64,000 nucleotides of DNA from Doris montereyensis (lineage: Eukaryota; Mollusca; Gastropoda; Nudibranchia; Dorididae), in contig JAXRKP010000168.1 in the NCBI GenBank assembly GCA_037039925.1, positions 66,001 through 130,000 on the forward strand. The letters run 5' to 3'. This document shows, piece by piece, positions 59,826 through 64,000 of the stretch (positions within the stretch are counted from its first letter, which is position 1; every line of letters starts with the position of its first letter). The translations under genes were made by a program, and so were the position numbers. Below the pieces are notes generated by a model. That model did not search any database. It was not told the origin of the DNA and worked only from the letters and a program-made list of their open reading frames with translations.

Positions 59826-60582
59826 CTGTGTCAGCGTGTGTGTAAATCAGATAATTCAAATATAGAGACCTAGATTCTAGATTTATCATGTATATCAATA
59901 TGAGTGCATAAGTATGACCTTGTATGACTGAAAATTACATTATAATACTATCAGTATCGAATTATAATAATAATAATCGGTAATTTTACGGTTTAGCGGC
60001 ATAAAAGAAAGTGGGTCAAATTTGTACTCTATGTCGGTATCGGCTTTGATCTACATTTAGAGGTGAGAATGAAGAAATATATCCACAATCCCTTTCCCTG
60101 AACCCCACACAATCATGACAATGGTGGGGCGGATAGGGTGGGGGTGGGTACATTGGAGAGGGGCGTTCAGTTCAGGGTGGGTACAAGGGATTATTGTGGA
60201 TAATTTCTTCATTCTCACCTTTAAATGTAGATCTAGATCTAAGCCGATGCTGACATTGAGTACAAATTTGACCCAATTTCTTTTACGCCGCTAAACCGTA
60301 AAATTACCTAGATCTAATAATCGTCTGCCATGCTTTGAGTGTGTCTACTAGTCTGTCTTAGTAGTAGTCTACTCTAAGTAAGTCTTGACTTTGACCCATC
60401 TCATCATCGTAGTCTAGAGTAGCTTTAGCCTCTCCTTCGATGCTCAACTTAAACCATATACAAATCAATGTAACCATGGGCATGTATGATAAAGGTAGTT
60501 AAATTTCATGGTAAAAATCAATAACTGCACAATAATATGGTGAGCAAAAAACAAAACATGTTTTACCCCTGTAAGTCGCCAT
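27081..60582 (-). CDS. URB2: URB2 orthologue (Urb2/Npa2 family), whole gene, at least 33 exons, apparently damaged
   Basis: Established role: nucleolar protein of the Npa1/Urb1-Urb2 group, needed for early 60S pre-ribosome assembly and 27S pre-rRNA processing. Seen here: the N-terminus (MATYRG then LFLRLKDKHT and DKLKLAKFAW) parallels human URB2 MAAVYSG...DKLKLAHFAW, and the C-terminus (MEVQKGTLHTSVK, then ASLYTSLPQG, then KDTFKFMHQDYEKYYRYTG) matches the conserved family tail. Exons in between align in order with the human protein. They were placed using GT/AG sites and phase continuity, and sum to about 1,520 codons. The protein is helical and HEAT-like, with no signal peptide. A Lys-rich stretch in exon 19 may be a nuclear signal. 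Introns hold SINEs, MITEs, LINE stubs and minisatellites. Damage: last-exon one-base deletion, in-frame TAA (exon 14) and TAG (exon 31), and phase problems at exons 13 and 29/30. Human comparison is from memory, so individual boundaries need RNA evidence. Confidence 0.9.
27771..27888 (-). CDS. URB2: URB2 exon 32
   Basis: Encodes VLIVLASGDYKKELAKVAY, CALSDYIMEVQKGTLHTSVK, a very close match to human ARAEEF through YVLEVQKVTLYPAVK. Acceptor TTTCCCAG, donor GTAGCC, exit phase 0. Confidence 0.93.
28813..29216. repeat. 57-bp/38-bp tandem repeat abutting the exon 31 donor
   Basis: About seven units of CAATACAAAGACAAAACATT, GATTTATTTTCTGTGT, with or without CTAACTGTGCACTGTGT. The last partial unit reaches the exon 31 splice donor: GATTTACTTAC here replaces GATTTACTTTC of the units. 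Confidence 0.88.
29217..29424 (-). CDS. URB2: URB2 exon 31, in-frame TAG
   Basis: Encodes FSFILKNPFVLCARCGNIS, KSFLDSVLYNSFVVVSLG and SAKSQQAGSGA, then TAG (29234-29236), then CELITR to the GTAAGT donor. It aligns with human ILQCHPKVMLKAIPSFLNS and KCARLVERM. Phase across the donor fits exon 32 only if the TAG is read through. An acceptor at 29439 is an alternative. Confidence 0.75.
30146..30319 (-). CDS. URB2: URB2 exon 30
   Basis: Encodes NHYTTILLCLQAGASIVV, TSTSDLDALQRLVNTFVV and KASATVVSLVSNIL, matching human ASLLWRACPQIVTALTLL through VVGPVLDVLAALL. Acceptor TATCAG, donor GTTGAG (weak). Confidence 0.8.
30811..31026 (-). CDS. URB2: URB2 exon 29
   Basis: 72 codons: FLSSSLSMLQHLESLKPAA, LEHLTRSAAITSADKEIS, HDVWIPSASRFLLHAMAD and FIDLAK. 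Acceptor ATTCCAG, donor GTAAAG, exit phase 0. That does not match the phase 1 entry of exon 30, so one base is lost or a micro-exon was missed. Confidence 0.82.
31575..31630. repeat. Small CTAGATCT cluster
   Basis: TTGATCTAGATGG and TACTAGATCTAGTAGC, same word bias as at 13.0-13.4 kb. Confidence 0.6.
31640..32700 (+). mobile_element. Roughly 1-kb interspersed element, copy 1
   Basis: Collinear with 41688-42745 over its whole length. Shared marks include GCTTTTGAGTTTGG, AAAAGTTTGTAGCGTC, CTCTTACTCTTTC, CCAAATCAACGTGTGGTG, TTTTGACTGTTTTTACCTA and ATATGCAAAGAACAG. No TIR was clear. A short ORF (32350-32511) is conserved between copies. Confidence 0.85.
32788..32910 (-). CDS. URB2: URB2 exon 28
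   Basis: 41 codons in phase 0-0: VPEKDLKRPCHVCGCS, CLERLLKSTLLSEASVK and EIFACIYE, matching human LGALFTQMLEVGTTEDLRL. Acceptor CACCACAG, donor GTGATT. It begins about 90 bases from the end of the 1-kb element at 31640-32700. Confidence 0.85.
33323..33465 (-). CDS. URB2: URB2 exon 27
   Basis: Encodes VEDSLAIEDWQTWPSSVTA, CVGVLTSVMECVTPSAF and THYLNSIMALL, aligning with the human AALQFLTLFF to MFHSVRRVL region. Acceptor CACATCAG, donor GTATGT. Confidence 0.82.
33943..34158 (-). CDS. URB2: URB2 exon 26
   Basis: Encodes DQTHTASIPRGMLSLSSEA, IAQIWSSCFALCQAELSS and HVSKSLSKCVSDAG. Acceptor CATCCTCAG fits exon 25 phase. A second AG at 34218 belongs to a dispersed repeat and breaks the frame. Donor GTGAGA. 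Confidence 0.82.
34208..34335 (+). repeat. Roughly 130-bp dispersed repeat, next to exon 26
   Basis: GCAGTGATCTAAGTGTGAAT, AACAGCAGGATGAAAGATA, GAAAGAGTGAAAGG, ACCAGCAACGCCCGTCAAC, CACCC. On the minus strand it offers a decoy acceptor (ACTTAG at 34218) 60 bases before the true exon 26 acceptor. Confidence 0.8.
34513..34770 (-). mobile_element. SINE family 2 copy (tRNA-like head)
   Basis: Head (minus) GTAGCTGAGTCGATAGAGCA then GTAGTCCGAATCTC, good A- and B-box likenesses. Tail TTTACTTAC near 34513. Same family as 48513-48775. Internal palindrome CCCTACCCTCCC-ATATGAG-GGTAGGG. Confidence 0.78.
35002..35350 (-). CDS. URB2: URB2 exon 25 (largest)
   Basis: 116 codons including EIHHQTQPKMVKSAREK, RCLVCKERGNQ, YSEVLHLWTNDIADERIS and CSSVELIQKKIQKDLDA. 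This hydrophilic, Lys-rich block is poorly conserved with human. Acceptor AAGTAG, donor GTGAGG, exit phase 1. Confidence 0.8.
36311..36403 (-). CDS. URB2: URB2 exon 24
   Basis: 31 codons in phase 0-0: LTTELRGDDSGTLPNTIK, IQACALLIQNCGR. Acceptor GTTCACAG, donor GTGAGT. Confidence 0.82.
36491..36675. repeat. CT-rich low-complexity tract
   Basis: Imperfect (CT)n and (CCCT)n just beyond exon 24 on its acceptor side. Ser/Leu ORFs here are artefacts. Confidence 0.85.
37106..37201 (-). CDS. URB2: URB2 exon 23
   Basis: 32 codons in phase 0-0: TLSTRQTLLSCAVFGVMN, DRSAVLSLPSWIKQ. Acceptor TTCTCCAG, donor GTGTTT. Confidence 0.8.
37183..37535 (-). mobile_element. SINE family 1 copy
   Basis: Head (minus) GGCATCAGAAGCCTAGTGG then GGGTTTGAATCTC (B-box-like), body with CGACCCAGGTGCAAATGG, tail near 37183. 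Its tail lies within or beside exon 23, so the body occupies intron 22. Confidence 0.78.
37690..37830. repeat. (GATA)n microsatellite
   Basis: About twelve GATA units at 37692-37740 and degenerate GACA/GATA to 37830. Confidence 0.93.
38167..38291 (-). CDS. URB2: URB2 exon 22
   Basis: Encodes AVSCLVDRGLSQCLSVP, NLSEFFKCIKPEIFLTF and IIDLCSQ. Its polypyrimidine tract is a (CT)n microsatellite directly at the acceptor. Donor GTGACA. The frame stays open past the donor, but the next exon's phase supports stopping here. Confidence 0.8.
38500..38690 (+). mobile_element. SINE family 4, 3' part
   Basis: TTTCCTCACTTCACTCAGG, GAAAGATCTTGTCAGTG, CCCAGGGAGTTGAG and CCTGCACTTGTGCAAGATC. The tRNA-like head is missing, so it is 5'-truncated. 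Confidence 0.72.
39098..39197 (-). CDS. URB2: URB2 exon 21
   Basis: Encodes VLLLLDLECMRLINLKCQ, LGFLTLASCLKDGC, matching human YFLVLLSMAVTKLGCS. Acceptor CCGCAG, donor GTAACA, exit phase 1. Confidence 0.85.
39418..39487 (-). CDS. URB2: URB2 exon 20
   Basis: Encodes TMNLDEISKGLSVNTDQAV then PLIK, aligning with human LESILGLLEVISALQLDSL. Acceptor TTTCCAG, donor GTCAGT. Exits in phase 0. Confidence 0.82.
39543..39842 (-). mobile_element. SINE family 1 copy
   Basis: Head (minus) TGATGATCTAGTGGTTTAAC, then GGTTCGAACC (strong B-box), body with TGACCCAGGTGCAATTTGG, tail TTTACTTAC. Arranged head-to-tail with the next copy. Confidence 0.8.
39858..40155 (-). mobile_element. SINE family 1 copy
   Basis: Head (minus) GGTGGCTGAGTGGATAAACG, then CCCAGGTTCAAACAC, body with TTGACCCAGGTGCAC, tail TTTACTTTTAC. 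Second of a tandem SINE pair in intron 19. Confidence 0.8.
40220..40335 (-). mobile_element. tRNA-like SINE head, family 5
   Basis: Minus strand GGGGGATTCGGTTGTCCAG, AGGCAAGGTGCCTGCC, then GAATTCAAGTCCTGGCAG (B-box-like). A single copy in this window, so assignment rests on the tRNA-like pattern. Confidence 0.5.
40583..40693 (-). CDS. URB2: URB2 exon 19, Lys-rich probable nuclear signal
   Basis: Begins SPKKKKKKRESGETFG and continues SQTVRMLYQFITSRK, DDMPDL. Six consecutive Lys plus Arg look like a nuclear or nucleolar localisation signal, which fits the protein's site of action. Acceptor TTTCCCAG, donor GTAAGT. Confidence 0.85.
40735..40779. repeat. (ATT)n microsatellite
   Basis: Interrupted ATT array following CCAATGATGGACAATAAAGT, as at 26117. 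Confidence 0.9.
41076..41222 (-). CDS. URB2: URB2 exon 18
   Basis: Encodes IHTKGTSLYQEVSRFLSHP, REVKSLQTALVANIWCQLL and SLSDQDGG, a close match to human [21 protein letters not shown]. Acceptor ACTTCTAG, donor GTATTA. Entry and exit both phase 2. Confidence 0.9.
41283..41405 (+). repeat. Roughly 130-bp dispersed repeat
   Basis: GTCCATCGTATGTGGTGATC, TCAGGGTGAATTTGAGG, AAACAGCAAGATGAAAG, AACCACCCACC. A well-preserved copy in intron 17. Confidence 0.8.
41688..42745 (+). mobile_element. Roughly 1-kb interspersed element, copy 2
   Basis: Collinear with 31640-32700 and clearly diverged from it. Carries an internal duplication of the CATCTTGGATTTTGACCC block near 41835-41890 that copy 1 lacks. 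Confidence 0.85.
43003..43142 (-). CDS. URB2: URB2 exon 17
   Basis: Encodes SRTSSPVYTVRKCIPLVGQ, YLNSHAIDKCADIIVQVMS and HQSKENSE, matching human NLTILISYLCPDDVGYLAS. The acceptor must be TCTTAG. An AG 20 bases upstream leads to a stop. Donor GTAAAG. Confidence 0.83.
43399..43438. repeat. (GT)n followed by a long G run
   Basis: About eleven GT units then about 20 G. The G run could form a quadruplex, and its true length is hard to sequence. Confidence 0.95.
43508..43775 (+). mobile_element. SINE family 3 copy
   Basis: Starts with ACTCAACCCAGAGGCC and GGGTTCAAGCCCAG (B-box), body with CCTAGTCCTATCGGAGG, tail of ATCAA units at 43748-43772. tRNA-like head with simple-repeat tail. Confidence 0.75.
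43911..44081 (-). CDS. URB2: URB2 exon 16
   Basis: 57 codons in phase 0-0: KTDLPSRVRLKLQRRNITK, SSTVLELLEFPCLTEDI and LFMQWDQD. Acceptor ATCACAG, donor GTGAGT. Confidence 0.83.
44477..44622 (-). CDS. URB2: URB2 exon 15
   Basis: Encodes KADGTFQGIAECLGHSQ, MLFYPRWRELPVEEEGE and SKGLQKLYQ before a GTAAAA donor. The acidic insert is not in the human protein as I recall it. LQKLYQ aligns with human LEQLYLQ. Acceptor TATCAG. Confidence 0.8.
45011..45181 (-). CDS. URB2: URB2 exon 14, in-frame TAA
   Basis: Encodes RKLSVVLILLTRLLNHAK and HRVEHLMNQMEQNLLLPTV, matching human SLSLSLLLHCIMF and TQCMMERMMRELVKPLL. The frame then meets TAA (45021-45023) ten bases before a GTGAGG donor whose phase fits exon 15. 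No good donor lies before the stop. Confidence 0.72.
45951..46061 (-). CDS. URB2: URB2 exon 13, probable frameshift
   Basis: Entry frame gives LSVMFNEVPLVSLTAIWEK then FLPVCLRLLFL and TAG at 45968-45970. Removing one T from the run at 45975-45978 would lead into SCSQDLDTD at the strong donor GTAAAG, in phase with exon 14 and matching the human spacing. A path with no indel exists using a weak GTAGCC donor, so the frameshift is likely but not certain. Confidence 0.65.
46840..46997 (-). CDS. URB2: URB2 exon 12
   Basis: Encodes NVTKAQDSFLSDLLGLYLK, LRRTQDLITALISAL and SDISRICTLRDFHQ, matching human KKAQEALIRTVFQTYAKLR. The acceptor GATGGCAG is needed to keep frame. The AG ten bases upstream gives a stop. 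Donor GTGAGT, exit phase 2. Confidence 0.85.
47668..47790 (+). repeat. Roughly 130-bp dispersed repeat
   Basis: ACCCCATCCACTAAAAGG, GGTGATCTCAGGGTGAG, AACAAGATGAATG, AGAAGTAGGACTTAG. Intron 11. Confidence 0.75.
48374..48507 (-). repeat. Truncated copy of the 25.0-kb element
   Basis: Inverted relative to 25020, sharing TGTTCCTATCAAT, TGTATAGGTGTAATGGGC and ATGGTGTACTGAGT. Confidence 0.78.
48513..48775 (-). mobile_element. SINE family 2 copy (tRNA-like head)
   Basis: Head (minus) AGTCAGATGGTAGAGCGTC, then CTGAGTTTGATTCTC, close to a tRNA A- and B-box pair. Tail TTTACTTTT. Its head ends about 10 bases from exon 11's donor. Confidence 0.8.
48786..48894 (-). CDS. URB2: URB2 exon 11
   Basis: Encodes DSSWFDYMTSLLSLSP, LVVEKYLVSILQHGL and TDSQQ, a close parallel of human IPAWFRCLKTLISLNHLI. 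Acceptor TTCACCAG, donor GTGATT. Exits in phase 0. Confidence 0.88.
49390..49623 (-). CDS. URB2: URB2 exon 10
   Basis: 78 codons including DPRSCFHMLKHILMSTLG, LPSYLTDEEWIMCIAGC and WFCLLTEVVLLQK. It aligns with human LLCFQVLPRLF through ELLINHA. Acceptor GCTTCAG, donor GTTGAG. Exits at phase 2. Confidence 0.85.
49789..50072 (+). mobile_element. SINE family 1 copy (best preserved)
   Basis: GGCAGTGGTGGCCTAGTGG (A-box), then TTTTCAGGTTCCACATCC (B-box), body CTCGACCCAGGCACAAATGG, tail GGCCATAATGGTCTTGAAGG. This copy best defines the family. Confidence 0.85.
50146..50218 (-). mobile_element. 49-bp LINE-A 3' stub with 12-bp target-site duplication
   Basis: The insert 50158-50206 matches only the last bases of LINE-A (CATACACCGGAAGATAG, AATGGGAGCTGATAAAG, then AAAG units). 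GCAATCCAAGAC is repeated exactly at 50146-50157 and 50207-50218. A severely 5'-truncated retrotransposition into a URB2 intron. Confidence 0.93.
50698..50774 (-). CDS. URB2: URB2 exon 9
   Basis: Encodes NFICGNIPSTAFSVLAFLQ then RFVQIN, matching human SVVANSVALLYKLFLDSY. The phase-consistent acceptor is TCAGAG at 50775. An upstream acceptor at 50798 would add NFVSISE but breaks phase with exon 8. Donor GTAAGT. Confidence 0.7.
51626..51701 (-). CDS. URB2: URB2 exon 8
   Basis: Read with exon 7 phase it gives CQSSCSSGVCLASTLKNLR then KEVMKD before a GTAAGT donor. The acceptor is ACGTAG. A second open frame exists here (GINIEEPKKGSDEG), but it needs a weaker exon 7 donor. Confidence 0.55.
52675..52800 (+). 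repeat. Roughly 130-bp dispersed repeat
   Basis: GGCGAATTAAGAGGAAATAA, CAAGATGAAAGATAAGTG, AAGTAGGACCTACCAGCAG, CACCCGCC. Confidence 0.8.
52912..53062 (+). repeat. Roughly 130-bp dispersed repeat, second copy
   Basis: TTAAAATTGACCCCATCC, ACCATATGCAGCCATC, GAGGAAGCAGCAAGA, AGAAGTAGGACCTACC. Ends just before the exon 7 donor. Confidence 0.8.
53071..53177 (-). CDS. URB2: URB2 exon 7
   Basis: Encodes VFTSTNEKLLAHALKCQQ and YFSPELECFLLSYLLH, matching the human GGAFQPELLSSYKEGLL neighbourhood. Donor GTAAGT. Exits at phase 2. Confidence 0.82.
53500..53640 (+). repeat. Roughly 130-bp dispersed repeat, third nearby copy
   Basis: TTGAATTTTCCACATGCACC, ATAAGTGAACTCAGGATG, AATTAAGAGAAAACCGG, GGCGCCCACCAACC. 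Diverged. Confidence 0.7.
53692..53896. repeat. 20-bp minisatellite
   Basis: About ten units of CCCATGTTCTTACAATAT with CATATTC and ACAATACC variants. Both open frames across it are artefacts. Confidence 0.88.
53924..54064 (-). CDS. URB2: URB2 exon 6
   Basis: 47 codons in phase 0-0: CQLLSAVCQLHLALS, CASSLLKLTVEIV, ending NQIQ. Strong acceptor TTATTTCAG, donor GTACGT. A 20-bp tandem repeat (53692-53896) ends about 28 bases downstream of the donor. Confidence 0.85.
54472..54599 (-). CDS. URB2: URB2 exon 5
   Basis: Encodes VLLPVKSKISSAFNFDLL then SVISTAQHLLEIP, ending FENQ before a GTATCT donor. An acceptor at 54600 (TGAAG) keeps phase with exon 4. The stronger-looking acceptor at 54613 would start VITEAVLL in phase 0 and would then require an exon I did not find. 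About 25 residues present in human URB2 are missing here. Confidence 0.75.
54790..54995 (+). repeat. Fragment related to the 1-kb and 25-kb elements
   Basis: AACGGTTGCCATGAAAAAAC, AGCCACCATCTTGAATATTT and the following ACATCTCAC region parallel 25145, 31770 and 41815. Confidence 0.6.
55438..55544 (-). CDS. URB2: Possible URB2 exon 4, inside a TIR-bounded element
   Basis: The phase fits exon 3 (CT|G). The peptide FPFSRIKCFVQLM then FPKTNDLAMNLFNMRIMNRR resembles the human region NGKTINLQISLVKIINERV. Acceptor TTTCCAG, donor GTAAGA. It lies between inverted repeats at about 55003 and 56164, so it may be captured sequence or a chance open stretch rather than the native exon. Confidence 0.5.
55524..55889 (-). 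other. Unrecognised open stretch within the TIR element
   Basis: 121 codons, more GC-rich than the surroundings: LVGHWAIKIEQSSGLRPHL, FLDVISGMRSPGVFRLALE, NSLALAVSNVILGLRGE. I recognise no family. The composition suggests former coding sequence, either transposon cargo or captured host DNA. It overlaps the start of candidate exon 4. Confidence 0.3.
56695..57030 (-). mobile_element. SINE family 4 copy
   Basis: Head (minus) GCATTGTAGCAGAACTG, then ACTGGTTCAGACCCC (B-box), body ACTTGACTCAGGTGTGAATG, GAAAGATCTTGTCAGAATG, tail CTATAAATCCATCTTTA. The fullest copy of this family. Confidence 0.8.
57090..57170 (-). CDS. URB2: URB2 exon 3
   Basis: Continues the Lys codon and encodes HKISPNDEIAIWNAVKSFL and EVQNQGY, aligning with the human stretch around ERLWIYVDNILHSRKLQ. 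Acceptor TTCTAAG, donor GTGAAAG. It exits at phase 2. Confidence 0.75.
57689..58059. mobile_element. Foldback insertion containing a copy of URB2 exon 2 sequence
   Basis: Direct repeats CTCATATGTACTG (57689-57701 and 58047-58059) bound inverted arms at about 57742-57796 and 57987-58041. Between the arms, 57850-57969 is a nearly identical copy of 58070-58189, which spans the exon 2 3' end, its donor and intron sequence. Confidence 0.8.
58070..58189. repeat. 120-bp direct repeat partner of 57850-57969
   Basis: Differs at only a few positions from 57850-57969 (for example CATGCAATAGG against CATACAACAGG). It includes the last 34 bases of exon 2, so both copies carry a usable GTGAGG donor. Confidence 0.9.
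58156..58306 (-). CDS. URB2: URB2 exon 2 (N-terminal conserved block)
   Basis: Encodes LFLRLKDKHT, DKLKLAKFAWG and IPNKYQQILDYL, the most recognisable N-terminal block of URB2. Acceptor TTTCAG, donor GTGAGG. It exits two bases into a Lys codon. The 3' part of this exon, with its donor, is duplicated downstream at 57850-57969. Confidence 0.93.
58965..59345. repeat. About 200-bp tandem duplication in intron 1
   Basis: GTAAGCTTATGAGCCTGAA, CCAATCAGA, AGGACAGTAAGAGGGTAAC and GACGGAGGAATATTCAGG occur at about 58968 and again from 59170. The second copy lacks a short block. Each copy has a CCAAT box. Confidence 0.85.
59698..59819. repeat. (GATA)n then (AG)n microsatellite
   Basis: Short GATA block, then about 50 AG units with few interruptions. 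Confidence 0.95.
59979..60308. mobile_element. 330-bp foldback element in intron 1
   Basis: Left arm 59979-60115 and right arm about 60170-60308 are inverted copies, with outer ends GGTAATTTTACGGTTTAGCGG and the reverse complement. Inner marks GTGAGAATGAAGAAAT and ATTTCTTCATTCTCAC also pair. The loop of about 55 bp is G-rich. No coding sequence, so a MITE-like element. Confidence 0.9.
60567..60582 (-). CDS. URB2: URB2 exon 1 (start codon)
   Basis: Sixteen coding bases encode M-A-T-Y-R plus the first base of a Gly codon. A GTAAAA donor follows. The start codon is at 60580-60582. Joining to exon 2 restores GGT, giving MATYRG-LFLRLK, which parallels human MAAVYSG-ISLKLK. The tiny first exon is invisible to ORF calling, but phase and homology both support it. 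Confidence 0.8.
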
Positions 60583-60714
60583 GTTGTTAGTTTACCGTGA
60601 TTAAGAGTGATGCACCTTGTTTCCTACATCGTCGTGTTCTCGGAGGATCGTGGTTTAGATTGCCTTCTTTTAGGATTTTAATTGAATTCTTCCACATTCA
60701 TCTGTGAACATTTT

Positions 60715-61732
<1,018 letters not shown>

Positions 61733-64000
61733 CCGGGCAGTGGACAGGTAAGCACTTGTACGGGGAATAGATGATCCCGTCCTCCACGAGTCTCCCTGCT
61801 GCCTTGCAGGCAGGTCTTGGCTGACCAAAGGCTAAGGGAGTCAACCCTGAAATAAAACAACCTGCTGTCTTGCAGGCTGGTCTTGACTGACCAAAGGCTA
61901 AGGGAGTTAACCCTGACAGAAAATAACAACCTGCTGCCTTGCAGGCTGGTCTTGAATGACTAGAGGGTCAGGGAGTTAACCTGACAGAAAATAACAAGGC
62001 CCAGTAGGGGGCCTCAATGTGGGTACAGTGGGCTAGACATATCAACCTGATTCAAAGTCTAATGCATGAAAGGCAAGAAATGCTACTAGAAAGTTGGAAA
62101 TTTGTAAGCCCACGGCTATTAGATGTAAATATTAAACCAAAAGGAAGAGAAATTAAATTATTAATAGCTTATGGACCAAACGAAGACAAAGAAGAAAAAG
62201 ATATCTTCGAAATGCTGCAGAGAATCTCAAACCCAAACAGGAATTAATGGTTTTAGGAGATTTAAACGATATAGGCAACAATGTAGAAACTTCAGGAGGA
62301 GTAATAGGTAAAGAAGGAGAGACAACAACTTCTCCAAATGGAGAGAGACTAATAGAACTTTGCTTAAAGAATAACATAAAAACTAACACATTTTCCTCAT
62401 AAAGATAACAAATATACAAGAGTAAATGAAGACAGATGTGAAAAGTCAATCATAGACTACATAATAGTTAGCAGCTCCCCTTTTTTACAATACAATGGAT
62501 GCTAGAGTAAGCAGAGGAGCTGAAATATTTAGTGATCATCACCTAGTGATAGCCAAAATGAGATCATTAACTGAAGAAAACAAACAGAAAAGGAAAGAAG
62601 AAAGCTAAGAAACTCAAAATAGAAGAAGTGAATAAACCAATAGTAAAACAGATGTACAAATCCAGGATAAAAAGATCTTTCAGTGAAAGGCAGATGGATC
62701 TGAAGGAAAGCACAATAGAAGAAAAGTGGCAAATATATAAAGAAACACTCCTCAGTTGTACTGAAGAGGTCTGTGGTAGGAAACAAATTAAAGGAGATGG
62801 GAAAAGGACAGCATGGTGGAATGAGAATGTCAAGACTAAGATCAAAGAAAAGTAAGATGCCTAGAAGAAAAACTTGCAAACAAAGAGACCACAGGATAGA
62901 ATAGATTACGTGAGTAAAAGAACTACAAAGAGGAAGTTAGGAAAGCAAAACAGAAACAGTGGGAAGAGTTTGGACAAAGACTTCAAGAAAGCTATCAAGG
63001 AAATCAAAAGCTGTTCTGGGGAGCAATGAAGAGCATGAGAAAGACCAAAACATGCCCAATACGACAAATTAAGAACACCAAAGGAGAAATAATGAAAGGA
63101 GACAATGAAAGCATGGAAACGTGGAGAAAGTATTTTCAACAATTACATAATCCCTTCAGAACATATGAAACAAGGAGTACAGATCCATTATTAAGAGTAA
63201 CAAGTAATGGAGATGAGACAGCTGAAGATGTAGATATCTCAATGGAAGAACTTCAAACAACTATAAGAAAAGTGAAATTAGGAAAAAGTCCCAGGAGCAG
63301 ATCAAGTTTATCCAGAAATGATTAAAAACCAAGGGAGAGAGGCAGACAAACTACTACATGCAATATGTCAACAAGCATGGAAGTCAACACAGGTGCCAGA
63401 CGACTGGAAAAGGGGAACGGTAGTACCAATACACAAGAAAGGATCAACTATGGAATGCTCAAACTATAGAGGGATATCACTACTTAGCGTACCAGGAAAA
63501 GTGCATGCCAGGATTCTGGAAATGAGACTAAGGAAAAGAGTAGAGGATCAGATTGAAGAGCATTAGAGTGGATTTAGACCAGGAAGAAGTGTACAAGATC
63601 ACATATTTGCAATTAGACAAATAATAGAAAAATTCTTTGAGAGAAACATTGACTTGTACCTGTGTTTTATTGACTTAGAAAAGGCATTTGACACTGTGAG
63701 GAGGGACGAACTATGGCATTCCTTAAAAGAACACAACGTAGAGCAAAATTTAATAGAAGCCATTAAAAGTTTTTACAATAAACCAACATGTGCAATGAGA
63801 GTAGCTGGAAATGTATCTACAGAATTTGATGTAGATATAGGAGTAAGACAGGGTTGTAGCCTAAGTCCTCTTTTGTTTATCACATTTATGGATTCAGTCG
63901 CAAAGGCATCCTCAAACATGAAGAAAATGAATGTAGGTATGTGGAAGCTCAAACCAGTAAATGTATCAATGCTTTCATTTGCTGATGACTTAGTTCTGTT
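61733..64000 (+). mobile_element. LINE-A copy 3: 5' end through RT, broken, runs off the window
   Basis: Starts CCGGGCAGTGGACAGGT as copy 2 does. Three 68-bp monomers are at 61797-62000. It then jumps into mid-endonuclease (LLESWKFVSPRLLDVNIKP, 62070-62150), lacking about 300 bp present in copy 2, including the endonuclease start. The RT region has VPDDWKRGTVVPIHKKG (63390), ECSNYRGISLLSVPGK and FIDLEKAFDTVRRDELW (63665-63720). Stops occur, for example within EEH-SGFRPG near 63565. The window ends at the FADD motif. Confidence 0.9.
61797..62000 (+). repeat. LINE-A 5' monomers (three)
   Basis: Three 66-69 bp units, each GCTGCCTTGCAGGC(A/T)GGTC, then GACCAAAGGCTAAGGGAGT, then CCTGACAGAAAATAACAA. 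Copy number differs from copy 2 (two units), as in monomer-type LINE promoters. Confidence 0.88.

Overview
This is a eukaryotic genomic window, repeat-rich and AT-rich, with very intron-rich gene structure. The LINE, tRNA-SINE and microsatellite load fits a lophotrochozoan invertebrate such as a mollusc. That placement is inference; no lineage marker in the sequence proves it. I see no bacterial features, rRNA, CRISPR array or confident functional tRNA gene.

The one host gene I can name lies on the minus strand from about 60.58 kb (start codon) to 27.08 kb (stop). It is an orthologue of URB2 (Urb2/Npa2, a nucleolar 60S pre-ribosome assembly factor). I rebuilt 33 candidate exons by reading both splice sites and reading phase against the human protein as I remember it. 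They sum to about 1,520 codons, close to the human length (about 1,524 as I recall). The copy looks damaged. There is a one-base deletion in the last exon, in-frame stops in exons 14 and 31, and phase problems at exons 13 and 29/30. It could be an unprocessed pseudogene, an allele with lesions, or an assembly with indel errors.

Left side (1-15 kb): the 3' part of an APE-type LINE (LINE-A, plus strand), then SINE-like repeats, long microsatellites, a five-copy 62-bp tandem repeat, one possible stray exon, a nearly full-length but broken LINE-A copy on the minus strand (9.08-12.26 kb), a CTAGATCT-dense tract and a decayed LINE tail. At 15.1-18.5 kb is a CR1/L2-like LINE with an intact 732-codon reverse transcriptase ORF. 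At 19.6-20.4 kb is a relic of a related LINE ending in a long (ATT)n tail. At 21.5-24.7 kb is a 28-bp minisatellite that stays open in all three plus frames.

Right side (25-64 kb): URB2 introns carry at least four tRNA-like SINE families, a roughly 130-bp dispersed repeat, two copies of a roughly 1-kb element that share a conserved short ORF, foldback and TIR elements, and a 49-bp LINE-A 3' stub with a perfect 12-bp target-site duplication. Two of the TIR or foldback insertions contain URB2 exon-like sequence. A 660-bp (CT)n tract lies just upstream of the URB2 start codon, followed by a third LINE-A copy (plus strand) that runs off the window end.

I found no clearly new biological system. 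The most unusual items are the damaged URB2 locus with exon-bearing TIR/foldback insertions, the all-frames-open 28-bp array, and the LINE-A 5' monomers.
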